Shown: positions 41,476-58,049, counted from the first letter of the stretch. The stretch is 64,000 nt of DNA from Paulinella micropora (GCA_009731375.1 BJOX01000068.1:1011120-1075119), one strand, 5' to 3'. Program-made: numbers and translations. The notes: generated by a model not told the origin, from the letters alone.

Positions 41476-41845
41476 CTCTAGCGGCAAACAACTAACACAG
41501 GAGAAATTTTAGCAAAGGAGCAATGAGCAATTCTCCCCCATTGAGGGGTCTTTTGAAGATTGAACGGCAAAACTTTTTCTTCACTGGTACGTCGGGACCA
41601 GCATCTTTGTTTTCTACCGTTTCGTGGCATCATGCCCACATTTTCACATCACACCAGCGCCACCTTGGCACGAGCTGTTCAGGACGGAAACCTCAATGTT
41701 CAAATGACTTTGTCCTTTGCTCATTGTGCTCTTTGCCATCCTAAACAAGGCCCTAGTGAGTGTCCCGGGTTGACTGGCACCAAGCAACCCCTTAGTTTAG
41801 TTTCTCCTGCCCACCATATCTCACTTTCTAATCGTTTGGTGATAG
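41476..41845 (+). other. Region just upstream of the gene B H-box exon
   Basis: Non-repetitive DNA of about 370 bp. A frame with Cys and His (LSFAHCALCHPKQGPSECPG, 41700-41770) is open but out of phase with the H-box exon unless spliced. It could hold the 5' untranslated region, an upstream exon, or the promoter of gene B. Confidence 0.35.
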
Positions 41846-47835
<5,990 letters not shown>

Positions 47836-48640
47836 CCACAGCCTGTTGGTGGTGTTTGGTTAGGTTTGTTTACAAGAAAACAATACCAAACAAACCTAGC
47901 GGGTGGTCATGAGACATGACGCCTATAGGTAGTGTTTGGTTGTTTTCCCATGAAAACACGCTATTATTGTTATTATTTGTTGTTAATATTATTATCATTT
48001 AATAATGATAACAACCATAATAAGTACAATTGTAACAATAATTATGATCCAACATCATCGTTCTCATCGTCATCAGCATCATCTTGTTACTATAATCACT
48101 TGTCATTATCATTACACTAATGATGATGATGATAATGACACAGTGCTAGCAACATCCAAATAGCTGAACAACTACGCACTGATATATTACTCGCGACATT
48201 GAAGTGAAACAAATATCAAACTTTGAACTCATTTCTCTCGCGCATTACATTTGGGATACGACAAACTAAGCACATCGTTCGAAAGCCCTTGTCTTGAGCT
48301 GTTGAAAGATCGGTGTCAGGATTGTTGTGATTGCTACTTTTTGATGGAAAAAAAAGCTGAGATCAAAGTGAATAATCATGTCGTGAGTCAACAGTATATC
48401 GGGACAGCTAAGCTAGTCCCTTTTAGTACGATGCTAGCACTTTGGAAGGAGGAGGGTCACACGCGTACGGCCGCGTCATATTTTCTTTTAGTGATGTTAA
48501 GGCCTCATGGTGTCGTTTGCAAAAACAGAATGCCTCGTTTCTGTACTCTTGTGATTCTAATGATATGATAGCATCGCCAAAATTTGTTTCTGCATTCTTG
48601 TCCATTTGCAAACGACGCTTCAGCATTCCGCGCCACCTCA
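47836..48640. other. Downstream of gene B: hairpins, no recognised gene
   Basis: Just after the stop lies an inverted pair (AGGTTTGTTT / AAACAAACCT, 47860-47897) that could form a 3' end hairpin. A second inverted repeat is GTCGTTTGCAAA (48512-48523) with its complement at 48605-48616, with further matches inside (GAATGC/GCATTC). No convincing coding frame was found. Confidence 0.5.
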
Positions 48641-48641
48641 C

Positions 48642-48693
<52 letters not shown>

Positions 48694-49201
48694 TACTATT
48701 ACTAACTACTACTACTCCTACTACAACTACTACTACTACTACTACTACTACTAGTACTACTACTACTACTACTACAGGGGTGGGGTAAAAGGAGGTCGGG
48801 GGGGGGGGGGGGGGGGGGGGNNNNNNNNNNNNNNNNNNNNNNNNNNNNNNNNNNNNNNNNNNNNNNNNNNNNNNNNNNNNNNNNNNNNNNNNNNNNNNNN
48901 NNNNNNNNNNNNNNNNNNNNNNNNNNNNNNNNNNNNNNNNNNNNGGGGGGGGGGGGGGGGGGGGGGGGACGAGCTGAATGACACCGGACAAATGTGAGTG
49001 AAGCTGGTGGTGGTTGATGTATCAAGACAGCAATATCAGCCACGCCATAATAAATAAAAGGAGGAGGAGGAGGAGGAGGAGAACGAGAAGGAGAAGAAGG
49101 AGGAGGAAAAGGAGGATGAGAAGGAGGAAAAGGAGGAGGAGGAGGAGAAAAAGAAGAAAGAGGAGAAGAAGGAGGAGCCAAGTAGCAGCAGTAGCAGCAG
49201 C

Positions 49202-49243
<42 letters not shown>
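48641..49243. repeat. (GA)n, (ACT)n, poly-G, gap, (GGA)n and (ATT)n
   Basis: GA and ACT repeats lead to poly-G on both sides of a gap (N 48821-48944), then about 60 bp of plain sequence, GGA/GAA repeats and (ATT)n up to 49243, where the LINE begins. Confidence 0.9.
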
Positions 49244-49244
<1 letters not shown>

Positions 49245-52200
49245 TGGAGGGGTGCACAAGATGGCACTCCATGGGAAGAGGAGGTGGTTGGGCCTCTCCC
49301 CACGAAGGTGACCGCTTGGGGAGGGCGGTCACCGGGATATGCGCAACTCTCAACTGGGCATTTACTCGGTAGGGGTTCGGCCAGGCAGGTTGTGGGGTTG
49401 TCTGTTGGATTGTTGGTTGGCTCGTTTTTCTTGGCTGTTGGTTTGGGTCTGGTTTCCTGGTTAGCCCATTTTCGCCGAATTTCCTGCCGAGTAAATGCCT
49501 GGGGGCTTCCAGTTCCGGTTTGGTGATCTTGTTGAGGTGAGCATTCGGAGGAAACAGTACCGAGATGGGTTGAAGATAGGATTCACATTGAGCCGAGATG
49601 GGGCTGAGTTGACCTGTTCCAACTCGGCTCCATTTCGGCTTCATGTTAATCCTATCTTCATCCTATCTGGGTTTTGTCTCCTCCCTATCTTCGCTTCTTC
49701 GGGGTTGCCTAACTGGAACACATGATGAGCGCACGTTGGAGAGGGGCTTCAGTCGGTCCCAATGCCTTGCCAGTGCCTTGCTGCGTTGCCGTGCCTTGCC
49801 CCATGCATTCACACCCTCCACCGTTGCATTTCTAACTGAGCAGCTTCGGCTGGGATTACTATACTTGTCTGTAAGACCCTATAGGTACCGCTAGGTTCGC
49901 GCCTTCTATACCCACGTGGGGGAAGGAGTTTCAGCGGCACGCCGTCCGATCTGGCTCCACTCGGGGACACCCGTACCTCATGATGTGTATTGTTAGGAGC
50001 AGCTGAAAGTCCATAAGGCATGAGAGTAGAGGCGTTGGCGATGCGATGGAGAGTGTGTGTAGTGCGTGAGGCAGGTTCTGGCGACGCTGGGGGTGCTGGC
50101 GGGCGCCGAAGGGCACGAAGCGACGCGGCAGCGTCCAGTGACACCGGCGGAAATGCGTGTAGTGTGTGTTGCAGATACCGCCGATGCTATTTGCATGGAC
50201 GGGCGCTTTCCTCGGCGTAAAGAGGCGCGGCGGTGATGGCCAGCGACATTGGCCGTCTACTACTCTCAATGGATTACAAATACGCGAAGCACGGAGCTAC
50301 CACTGTGGCCCTTATGGGACAAGGTAGAATCGCCGAAGACCTGGACAATCCCCGTGGGAATGCCTCTTCGACGGGCTCTGGCCCGATGTCCCAGGATGGG
50401 AGGATGAGGGCTCGCGTATATGACGGAATTCCTGAACCACGTGGAGAGGCTATCTTAGCTGCGCCTCATCCTTCCTCCCCAAACCTGGCACACGGGTCGG
50501 CGCTTCAACATAAGGCGAGCGGCGCTATATGGCAGATGGCACCGCCGCCTCGACGGTACCGGCGGGTAGATCGGTACGACAAGGACGGGCGTAATCTGAT
50601 TGTCTGGGGGCTCTCAGAACGCGCCAATCTACAGGAGATCGCCTCCAAAATGAGCGGTCTTGGTCTGGTGGTCCCGGTAATGGAGTGGCAAGGCCAGCGA
50701 ATGTCTCGTCACCTGGAGCTGGTCTACGAGGACGATGACAGCAGGCAGACGGCGTTGCAGCAACTCAAACATCTCAAATTCTTCGGCAGAGGGGTCAATG
50801 TGGCCCTTGGGCGCAGGTTCAGGGACAGGGAACGTGTCCGAAGGCTTATTCGCATCCATCTGCGTGGGGAAGCGGCGGTCCGGAAGGAGGAAGCTGCGAC
50901 GGGATATCGCGTCTTGCCTCTGCATGAAGAATGTGTCGATGATGTGCAGGTGGTGTCTTCGGAATTGGCTGCCGATGCACCTAAGTGTGTGTCTGAGTGT
51001 GCTGATGTGCATGTGGTGCCCCTGCATTCGGCGGCCAGTGCAGTGGGGGACCAACCTGCGCAAGCACCTGCAGAGGGGGGCAGCACGAGGGCGGAAGCCA
51101 AGCGCGGCCGTCGGGTCCGGAAACGAGCCAAGAAGCACCGCTCCAAGCAGTTCGATACCGGCTTCAAGCTACTCGTCGCGAGTCACAACTGGCAGGGTAA
51201 AACGGGATACGACAACGTAGGCACGGCGGAATGGGCATCATTCTACAAGCACGAGGGCTGGCTAGTCATCGGGGCTCAGGAGCACCGCATGGGCAAGAAG
51301 CAACTTTCCAAATGCAGCCTGGATGGATTCCGGATTTTTGGAAAACCTGCGGAGGTCAGCGAGAAAAATCGCTGCAAGGGTGGGGTTCTATTCGCGGTGG
51401 CTAACTTCCTTGGTCCGTATTGCAACCTGGTGTCAGCCCCCGTCGACCACCGGCAGCAAGTGTGGCTGCGTATCGCCTCGGGTGTTACCGGCGCTCAGGA
51501 TATCTATGTGGGCAACGGCTACTTTCCCCAGGAAACGCAGGAAGAAGAGTCGTCAGAGGCGTATGCGGCCTGGCAGGCAGCTATAGCTTTTTTTGGAGCC
51601 AAAGGTCTTGTGGTCACGGTGGCGGATGCCAACGCGAAGCTCGGGCCGGCATGCAGCCGAAAAGAGGAGGGCATCGTCGGTCAGCACGGGGAGGTCGATG
51701 ATAAGGGAGCACCGGTACGTTCGGAGAACGGCAAGAGACTCGCGGCTGTCCTCGTCGCTACGGGCCTGCGAAATCTGAGCGGCTTCTCGTGCCCAGTGGA
51801 AGGGTCCTACTGGTGGTCCCGGCGTGAGCAGCGCGGCATGGGCACAGGCAAGCACCTCCTCGATTACATCTGCGCGTCGCCTGGCTTGGCATCTGGAGCA
51901 AAGTTCGGAGTATGCGAAGATGATCTTGATACGGACCACAAGGCAGTATGGGCCGAACTGACGTGGAGCGGCCAGCGCCGGCCAAAGCGGGCTGCGAAAC
52001 CTTACAGGTCCTTTCGTGTTGATAAGCTTATTGGTGCTGGTGTCTCGGGTAATGATCACGCTGCGAAGCAAGCGCTGGATTATCTACGCGACAAGTTCGA
52101 TGACGTATTCCAGCATTGCCTACAGAAGCTTGGAGTGCATCAGCTGCCTGAGCTTGACCTATCGGGTGGTGCCGACAGCCAACGGGTGGTAGATGACGTC

Positions 52201-55200
52201 ACCGAGCGAGTGGCGCAGTCCTTCCGAATGGCGGCGCACCGGGTCCTTGGCTCCAGATGTATACGACCCCGTTTCACCAACAATTGGTTCGACGGGGAGC
52301 TAAAGGAGCTCATTCAGCAGCGCCGGGAGGCCTACGCAGCATACAGGAGGGATGAATCGAATGCGGAAGCCCGTCTGAATTGGCTACGGCTCCGCAAGCA
52401 AATTCGGAAGGCAACTCGGGCCAAGAAGTCCGCCTCCTTCAAGCAAGTGCAGGAAGAAGCGGTCAAATGTCAACGCGAGCAATCCTCAAAGCGCTTTTGG
52501 CTACTCGCGAAGCGGCTTGGCGGGGCACGCAGAACGAAGGTCTCCGCGCCGGTGCAAAGGGAGGATGGCTCACTGGCGTGTACGCTGCCGGAAAAGGTCG
52601 CTCGGTGGGAGGAATTTCGGAAAAATTCGGTGAAGCCACGGGAAAATCCGGCAAGTGCGGCTGTTGTGGTGGAGTGCTGTGCAGAAGCAGGCTCGCTGGA
52701 GTGGGAGGAAGCCGAAGCTAAGCGGCAGTTCCACTGGAACGATCGCTTCAGAGATGAGGTGGCCCGGGCTATGAAGGAGCACGAAGTAGGTGAAGACACT
52801 TGCGAAGAGCTGGACAAGCCGTTCACGCAAGAGGAGGTCCTTGCAAGGCAACGTGCCCTGAATAACCACAAAGCTTGTGGCGAGGACAAAGTGAAGAACG
52901 AGATGCTCAAGTATGGCGGCGCCTACATCAATGGCTACTTAACGCAGTACTTCAACTGGATTCGAGAAGCCGAGAGGACTCCAAAAGCTTGGGGCAAGGG
53001 AATCATCGTCAATATCCCCAAGGGTGGGGATCCTACGGATCCTGACAACTGGAGGGATATCTCGATTATTAGTTGCCTTGGTAAGCTGTATCTGTCCTTA
53101 TTAGCTACTCGTCTAACGCTCTTCGTGGATGGCCCGGATAAGCTACGTCCAGAGCAGGGAGGCTTCCGCCCGGGGCGTCGCACTACGGATCAGGTCTTTA
53201 CCCTTTGGCAGAGGTTGAAGGGGCGTCAGCAGCAGAAGCGGGAGTCGTATGTCCTGTTCGTCGATCTACGCAAGGCTTTCCCGTCTGTTTGGAGAGATGG
53301 CCTATTTGAGAGGCTCTGGAAGCTGGGTGTAAGGGGCAAGTTCTGGCGCACGCTACGCAGGTGCTACGAGCAGACTTCGTCGCAAGTGCTAGTTGATGGA
53401 GCACTCACCCCCGAAGTACTGGAGGGTGTAGGCGTCCAACAGGGGTCCCCTCTCTCTCCCACACTCTTCAACGTCTTTATGGATGAGCTGTGTGATCGGC
53501 TGGCGAGTGCCCTCAAGATCACGGATGTGAAGCGGCTGAACGACATCAAGGCACTTCTATACGCGGACGACGTGGCCCTCATCGCTCACAGTCGCACCGA
53601 GCTCCAGAAGATGGTCAATGTTGTGGCCAAGTTCGCGGAAGATTACCGGCTGGAAGTCAACTTGAAGCCCGGCAAGACGGAAATCATGCCCATTTACACG
53701 TCGAGCAAGGCGAAACGACCAAGTATCAGGGAGCGAGGTGAGCCCGTGGTGTGGTTTCGCGGCCAGAAGCTTTGTGTCACCAGTCAGTACAAGTACCTGG
53801 GAGTGGTTATCACCGACGACCTGAAGTGGAAGGAGCAGGCCCTGCGGGCTACGCGTGTCACTGAAGTCGCCACCGCAGGTTGGTACTCTTTGTGGTGTGC
53901 AGGTGAGATACAAGCTAGGTATCGTCTCATGTGCTGGAATCAACTTGTGGGGGCCAAGCTGAAGTACGCCTTCGATGTCTGGCGTGCCCCCGTATCGCAG
54001 CTCACCAAGCTGGAGGCAGCAATGCTGCGCCCCATGAGGATGATTCTCGGCATCAGCCCTAAGACAAGCAAGTGGATTACACTCTTTCTGGCGCGCTCTT
54101 TGAGTGCGGAGCGTTTGCGGCGGGCGGCGCAACTGAAGTTCTATGGACGGCTGCGTGTTCTACCGGAGAAGCGATTTCCTGTCATCGCATCTCAAGTCAA
54201 ATCCGACTGGACTGCGGAGGCCGAAGGCGCTATCAGGGACTCAATGGATCTACAACAAGGGCTTCAGGAGCTCCTAAATAGCTCAGAGAAGGACCTCGAG
54301 GGTTGGAGTTCGACTGTGGACAAGTGGGCCCTTCAGCAGGACGTCAAGATGGTGCAGCAACTGATGTGGGACAAGCGAGAGGCAGGCAGCGATCTTACTG
54401 ATGGCCTGCGAGTCATCCTAAGACAAGTCTTTGGAACTAAGGAGTTCCCAAGATGGGTAGCCCTTGATGATGCGCATTATAATCTGCTTCGGAGAAGGTT
54501 GCTCAGCTGCAACAACCGCCTTCGGTTGTACCGCAGCAAGTTGGTCAGTGGCATGTCCCCTCGCTGCTTCTGTTGTCATGATGATGTCAATGAGTCCCTT
54601 GCGCACTTCTTATGGGATTGCCCCATGCATGAGGGGAGACGTAAGCAGCTGTTGCTGAGTATGCAGAGGCTCGGTGGCATGGCTGTGGGGGGTGCTGAGG
54701 GGGATGGAGGGAGTGAGGAGGGTGGTGAGGTCGTAGGCGGTGAGGTTGTGGTGGAGGATGTGTTGCTTGGGCGGGAGCGGGAGGGCTCTGTGCGGCAGGG
54801 TTGGGATGATATGTCGCCTGTGGATCAATCACGATTGTTTTGTAAGCTTTTTCAGGGGAAGTCGCGCTTCCGCAGTAACTTTAGGCTTGCTGCGTTGTTA
54901 GGGGTTACAGCGTTGCGTCCCCCTCCAAAGTTGGATGTGTTGTTTGGATCATATGTGTCTGAGTGTTGGTCTGCTAGGGAGGGTAAAAGGGAGGAGCTTG
55001 GGGTGGAGGATGGGGGCGAGGAGGTGATTGACCTCACTGAGGTTCCATCAGCTTCTGTCCCACCCTCTCCCCCAAGTGACGTTGATGTTGCGCGGCGCGG
55101 CCGTCCGCGCAGTGTGGACGTCCTGGCTAGAGAGAGGGGTTCGGGAGCGCAGCGTAGTGTCTCCGAGTTCTTCTCTTCAGCTAACACCCTCGCATCTAGC

Positions 55201-55356
55201 TCTTCATGCACTTCACAGCCCCCATCTGCCCCTGCTGTTGCTGTTGCTGCTATGTCTGTTTGGTGTTCTGACAATGCGTTGGGATCGGCTGACCCCGGTG
55301 ACCCAATGGAGGCACATGTCCAGGATCTGGATCTGATGCTATAGTCTGAGGAAGCC

Positions 55357-55357
<1 letters not shown>
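49244..55357 (+). mobile_element. APE-type LINE (non-LTR retrotransposon), apparently full length, inserted in (ATT)n
   Basis: The element starts abruptly after (ATT)n with CTGGAGGGGTGCACAAG, has a 5' untranslated region of about 990 bp, one long open frame (50236-55344), only 13 bp after the stop (TCTGAGGAAGCCT), and an (ATT)n tail. The 5' UTR holds a few inverted and direct repeats but no second long frame. The frame is uninterrupted, so the element could be active or very recent. No target duplication can be defined because both flanks are the same microsatellite. Confidence 0.88.
50236..55344 (+). CDS. LINE polyprotein: RRM-like, AP endonuclease, reverse transcriptase, zinc finger, SIM and PIP-like motifs
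   Basis: 1702 residues from ATG 50236 (an in-frame GTG precedes it). Order: RRM-like segment (about 115-220, NLIVWGLSE); AP endonuclease with N318 (SHNWQG), E349 (GAQEHR), D464/N466 (VADANAKLG), D543 (LLDYI) and D567-H568 (DTDHKAVW); RT with IPKGGDPTDPDNWRDISI, GGFRPGRRTTDQ, D1010 (VDLRKAFPSV), QQGSPLSPTLFN and YADD at 1109-1112; a CCHC finger, C1444-X2-C1447-X9-H1457-X4-C1462. The tail holds VIDLT (1597-1601), a SUMO-interaction-type motif, and QRSVSEFF (1639-1646), which fits the PCNA-binding PIP box. It would copy the element into nicked target DNA. No RNase H domain was recognised. The RRM may replace a separate ORF1. Confidence 0.9.
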   Translation: MASDIGRLLLSMDYKYAKHGATTVALMGQGRIAEDLDNPRGNASSTGSGPMSQDGRMRARVYDGIPEPRGEAILAAPHPSSPNLAHGSALQHKASGAIWQMAPPPRRYRRVDRYDKDGRNLIVWGLSERANLQEIASKMSGLGLVVPVMEWQGQRMSRHLELVYEDDDSRQTALQQLKHLKFFGRGVNVALGRRFRDRERVRRLIRIHLRGEAAVRKEEAATGYRVLPLHEECVDDVQVVSSELAADAPKCVSECADVHVVPLHSAASAVGDQPAQAPAEGGSTRAEAKRGRRVRKRAKKHRSKQFDTGFKLLVASHNWQGKTGYDNVGTAEWASFYKHEGWLVIGAQEHRMGKKQLSKCSLDGFRIFGKPAEVSEKNRCKGGVLFAVANFLGPYCNLVSAPVDHRQQVWLRIASGVTGAQDIYVGNGYFPQETQEEESSEAYAAWQAAIAFFGAKGLVVTVADANAKLGPACSRKEEGIVGQHGEVDDKGAPVRSENGKRLAAVLVATGLRNLSGFSCPVEGSYWWSRREQRGMGTGKHLLDYICASPGLASGAKFGVCEDDLDTDHKAVWAELTWSGQRRPKRAAKPYRSFRVDKLIGAGVSGNDHAAKQALDYLRDKFDDVFQHCLQKLGVHQLPELDLSGGADSQRVVDDVTERVAQSFRMAAHRVLGSRCIRPRFTNNWFDGELKELIQQRREAYAAYRRDESNAEARLNWLRLRKQIRKATRAKKSASFKQVQEEAVKCQREQSSKRFWLLAKRLGGARRTKVSAPVQREDGSLACTLPEKVARWEEFRKNSVKPRENPASAAVVVECCAEAGSLEWEEAEAKRQFHWNDRFRDEVARAMKEHEVGEDTCEELDKPFTQEEVLARQRALNNHKACGEDKVKNEMLKYGGAYINGYLTQYFNWIREAERTPKAWGKGIIVNIPKGGDPTDPDNWRDISIISCLGKLYLSLLATRLTLFVDGPDKLRPEQGGFRPGRRTTDQVFTLWQRLKGRQQQKRESYVLFVDLRKAFPSVWRDGLFERLWKLGVRGKFWRTLRRCYEQTSSQVLVDGALTPEVLEGVGVQQGSPLSPTLFNVFMDELCDRLASALKITDVKRLNDIKALLYADDVALIAHSRTELQKMVNVVAKFAEDYRLEVNLKPGKTEIMPIYTSSKAKRPSIRERGEPVVWFRGQKLCVTSQYKYLGVVITDDLKWKEQALRATRVTEVATAGWYSLWCAGEIQARYRLMCWNQLVGAKLKYAFDVWRAPVSQLTKLEAAMLRPMRMILGISPKTSKWITLFLARSLSAERLRRAAQLKFYGRLRVLPEKRFPVIASQVKSDWTAEAEGAIRDSMDLQQGLQELLNSSEKDLEGWSSTVDKWALQQDVKMVQQLMWDKREAGSDLTDGLRVILRQVFGTKEFPRWVALDDAHYNLLRRRLLSCNNRLRLYRSKLVSGMSPRCFCCHDDVNESLAHFLWDCPMHEGRRKQLLLSMQRLGGMAVGGAEGDGGSEEGGEVVGGEVVVEDVLLGREREGSVRQGWDDMSPVDQSRLFCKLFQGKSRFRSNFRLAALLGVTALRPPPKLDVLFGSYVSECWSAREGKREELGVEDGGEEVIDLTEVPSASVPPSPPSDVDVARRGRPRSVDVLARERGSGAQRSVSEFFSSANTLASSSSCTSQPPSAPAVAVAAMSVWCSDNALGSADPGDPMEAHVQDLDLML

Positions 55358-55395
<38 letters not shown>

Positions 55396-55427
55396 TATTG
55401 TTATTAATATTATTATTATTATTATTT
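55358..55427. repeat. (ATT)n between LINE and SINE
   Basis: LINE tail or target tract of ATT units with few variants. The SINE head starts at its end. Confidence 0.9.
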
Positions 55428-55736
55428 GGACACCGTGATAGCCCAGTGGTCAAGTCCTACCATCTGGGCCCTGTCGCCAGTTCGATTCCCGACGGTGCCA
55501 CCAGTATTTTCATTGAACATACCGCTCCGTCTGGACCAGTATTTTCATTGAACATACCGGTCCGTCTGGAAGTGTTGGAACTGCCCTTGCGGGGGTGTCA
55601 TTAGAGCGCTTATCGTCAATTCTTCGTACTCCCCTCACGGGTGAGACGATGGAGGCGCATGTGCAGAAATGCATCAGCCATTTACAGAGAAGCACTATTA
55701 TTATTATTATTATTTTATTATTATTATTATTATTAT

Positions 55737-55740
<4 letters not shown>
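55428..55740 (+). mobile_element. tRNA-derived SINE, copy 6 (complete, with internal duplication)
   Basis: Head GGACACCGTGATAGCCC with A box TAGCCCAGTGG and B box AGTTCGATTCC. The segment CCAGTATTTTCATTGAACAT appears twice (about 55501-55535 and 55536-55570), as in copy 1. The body continues to GGTGAGACGATGGAGGCGC and the AGAGAAGCAC end at about 55694, followed by an (ATT)n tail. It lies directly behind the LINE. Confidence 0.9.
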
Positions 55741-55771
<31 letters not shown>

Positions 55772-55948
55772 CTTGTAGTAGTAGTAGTAGTAGTAGTAGT
55801 AGCAGCAGCAGCAGCAGCAGTGGCAGTAGCGTATAGCGATGTTACGTACATATACACAACACAGTATGATACATGCATGCATGTGCATGCATAGGCAAGG
55901 GTACATACATACGGACATAGGTGCACAATTACATACACAGTAGTAGAC

Positions 55949-56005
<57 letters not shown>

Positions 56006-56024
56006 CAGTAGTAGTAGCAGTAGC

Positions 56025-56098
<74 letters not shown>

Positions 56099-56124
56099 TA
56101 GCAGTAGCAGTAGTAGTAGTAGTA

Positions 56125-56176
<52 letters not shown>

Positions 56177-56180
56177 CAGC

Positions 56181-56233
<53 letters not shown>

Positions 56234-56451
56234 GAGTAGTATAGGACTATAGTAGTAGTAGAAGTAGCGTAAGAATAATAATAATAACAATAGTAATAAC
56301 GAGAAGAAGAAGAGAAGAAGAAGAAGAAGAAGAAGAAGAAGAAGAAGAAGAAGAAGAAGAAGAAGAAGAAGGAGAGAGAGAGAGAAATAGGTAGGTAGGT
56401 AGGTTCGCAGGTAGGTATCCAGGTAGGTAGGTAGGTAGGTAGGTATCCAGG

Positions 56452-56531
<80 letters not shown>
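55741..56531. repeat. (AGT)n, (AAG)n, (GGTA)n and (GATA)n microsatellites
   Basis: AGT repeats with AGC variants, a 110-bp ACAT-rich island at 55830-55945, AGT again, AAG, GGTA and finally GATA. The poly-Val, poly-Leu and poly-Tyr frames are repeat translations. Confidence 0.9.
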
Positions 56532-56532
<1 letters not shown>

Positions 56533-56736
56533 GAGATATCGACTAATGTCAGAAAAAAGGAGCTTCTGATTTCGTCAACCAAGGAAGTCTGTGGGTAAAG
56601 TATTAACTCGATGCCCAGCTAAGCCGTGATGTTTGCACGGAAGGGACTGATACAGGCGATACCAAAGCTCCCTAGTACCAGGCGGGGCCAGGGCTCGTTC
56701 CATAAGCGCCCCTTGCAGAACGAGCTCCCACCTCCA
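56532..56736. mobile_element. TRIM-like element, copy 2 (cut by gap)
   Basis: Matches the first 205 bp of 39895-40571 almost exactly, starting TGAGATATCGACTAATGTC, and again begins at the end of a (GATA)n tract. The rest is lost in the gap at 56737-56787, after which GATA repeats resume. Confidence 0.8.
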
Positions 56737-56787
56737 NNNNNNNNNNNNNNNNNNNNNNNNNNNNNNNNNNNNNNNNNNNNNNNNNNN

Positions 56788-56820
<33 letters not shown>

Positions 56821-56825
56821 TTAGT

Positions 56826-56879
<54 letters not shown>

Positions 56880-56880
56880 T

Positions 56881-57295
56881 GTTTAATCTATGGGCGTGGC
56901 TTAGCTTGAAAAGCCATGGCCTCCTATACTACCCCCGGACAAGAACTTTCAGCACCGGCCAAGCTGCACACCAACCACTGTCTCGCTGTGGTTGGTGTCT
57001 GTGCCCAGTTCAAGCCGAAAGGTAGCCGAGCCCTTTTGAACTATACGGGACAACACTAGAACACTCCCCAGTGGGGCGTGCCCTAAGGAGATGATGCCAT
57101 GAGCAAGTCGAAGTTTCAGGAGTTCACGCTCGTTGTGAGTTACCTTTCTACAACCCCGACTTCATCAACCCTTTGCATCACGCCCCGACTTCATCAGCCA
57201 TGGTCAGGAGTTGGTTGCCTGTTTAGCCCTTGCGCTGCGCGCGATTAACGGCGGACACAAAATCGTCATTGTAGGAGATAGTTAGATCTGAACCC
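56881..57295. other. Non-repetitive island with a strong hairpin
   Basis: Contains ACACCAACCAC (56968-56978) and its complement GTGGTTGGTGT (56988-56998) with a 9-base loop. Near 57155-57200 there is a short tandem similarity (CCCCGACTTCATCA twice). Could be part of another dispersed element or a structured RNA. No gene was recognised before the gap. Confidence 0.4.
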
Positions 57296-57973
57296 NNNNN
57301 NNNNNNNNNNNNNNNNNNNNNNNNNNNNNNNNNNNNNNNNNNNNNNNNNNNNNNNNNNNNNNNNNNNNNNNNNNNNNNNNNNNNNNNNNNNNNNNNNNNN
57401 NNNNNNNNNNNNNNNNNNNNNNNNNNNNNNNNNNNNNNNNNNNNNNNNNNNNNNNNNNNNNNNNNNNNNNNNNNNNNNNNNNNNNNNNNNNNNNNNNNNN
57501 NNNNNNNNNNNNNNNNNNNNNNNNNNNNNNNNNNNNNNNNNNNNNNNNNNNNNNNNNNNNNNNNNNNNNNNNNNNNNNNNNNNNNNNNNNNNNNNNNNNN
57601 NNNNNNNNNNNNNNNNNNNNNNNNNNNNNNNNNNNNNNNNNNNNNNNNNNNNNNNNNNNNNNNNNNNNNNNNNNNNNNNNNNNNNNNNNNNNNNNNNNNN
57701 NNNNNNNNNNNNNNNNNNNNNNNNNNNNNNNNNNNNNNNNNNNNNNNNNNNNNNNNNNNNNNNNNNNNNNNNNNNNNNNNNNNNNNNNNNNNNNNNNNNN
57801 NNNNNNNNNNNNNNNNNNNNNNNNNNNNNNNNNNNNNNNNNNNNNNNNNNNNNNNNNNNNNNNNNNNNNNNNNNNNNNNNNNNNNNNNNNNNNNNNNNNN
57901 NNNNNNNNNNNNNNNNNNNNNNNNNNNNNNNNNNNNNNNNNNNNNNNNNNNNNNNNNNNNNNNNNNNNNNNNN
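57296..57973. other. Assembly gap
   Basis: 678 N, followed directly by a poly-G run. Confidence 0.99.
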
Positions 57974-58004
<31 letters not shown>

Positions 58005-58049
58005 TTTTTCGTCTTGCTCTGAGCGCTTTCGTTTCAAGGACATTACAAC
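58005..58049 (-). pseudogene. Exon fragment encoding MSLKRKRSEQDEK, copy 1
   Basis: On the - strand, acceptor ..GATCAG then GTTGTAATG and a short basic frame. It runs into poly-C with no donor. A second copy lies at 59269-59313. The basic cluster KRKR resembles a nuclear localisation signal. Parent gene unknown. Confidence 0.45.

Noticed and set aside
50020-50235. ORF1 of the LINE in the 5' region
   Set aside because: Only short overlapping frames occur before 50236, none with RNA-binding or coiled-coil features.
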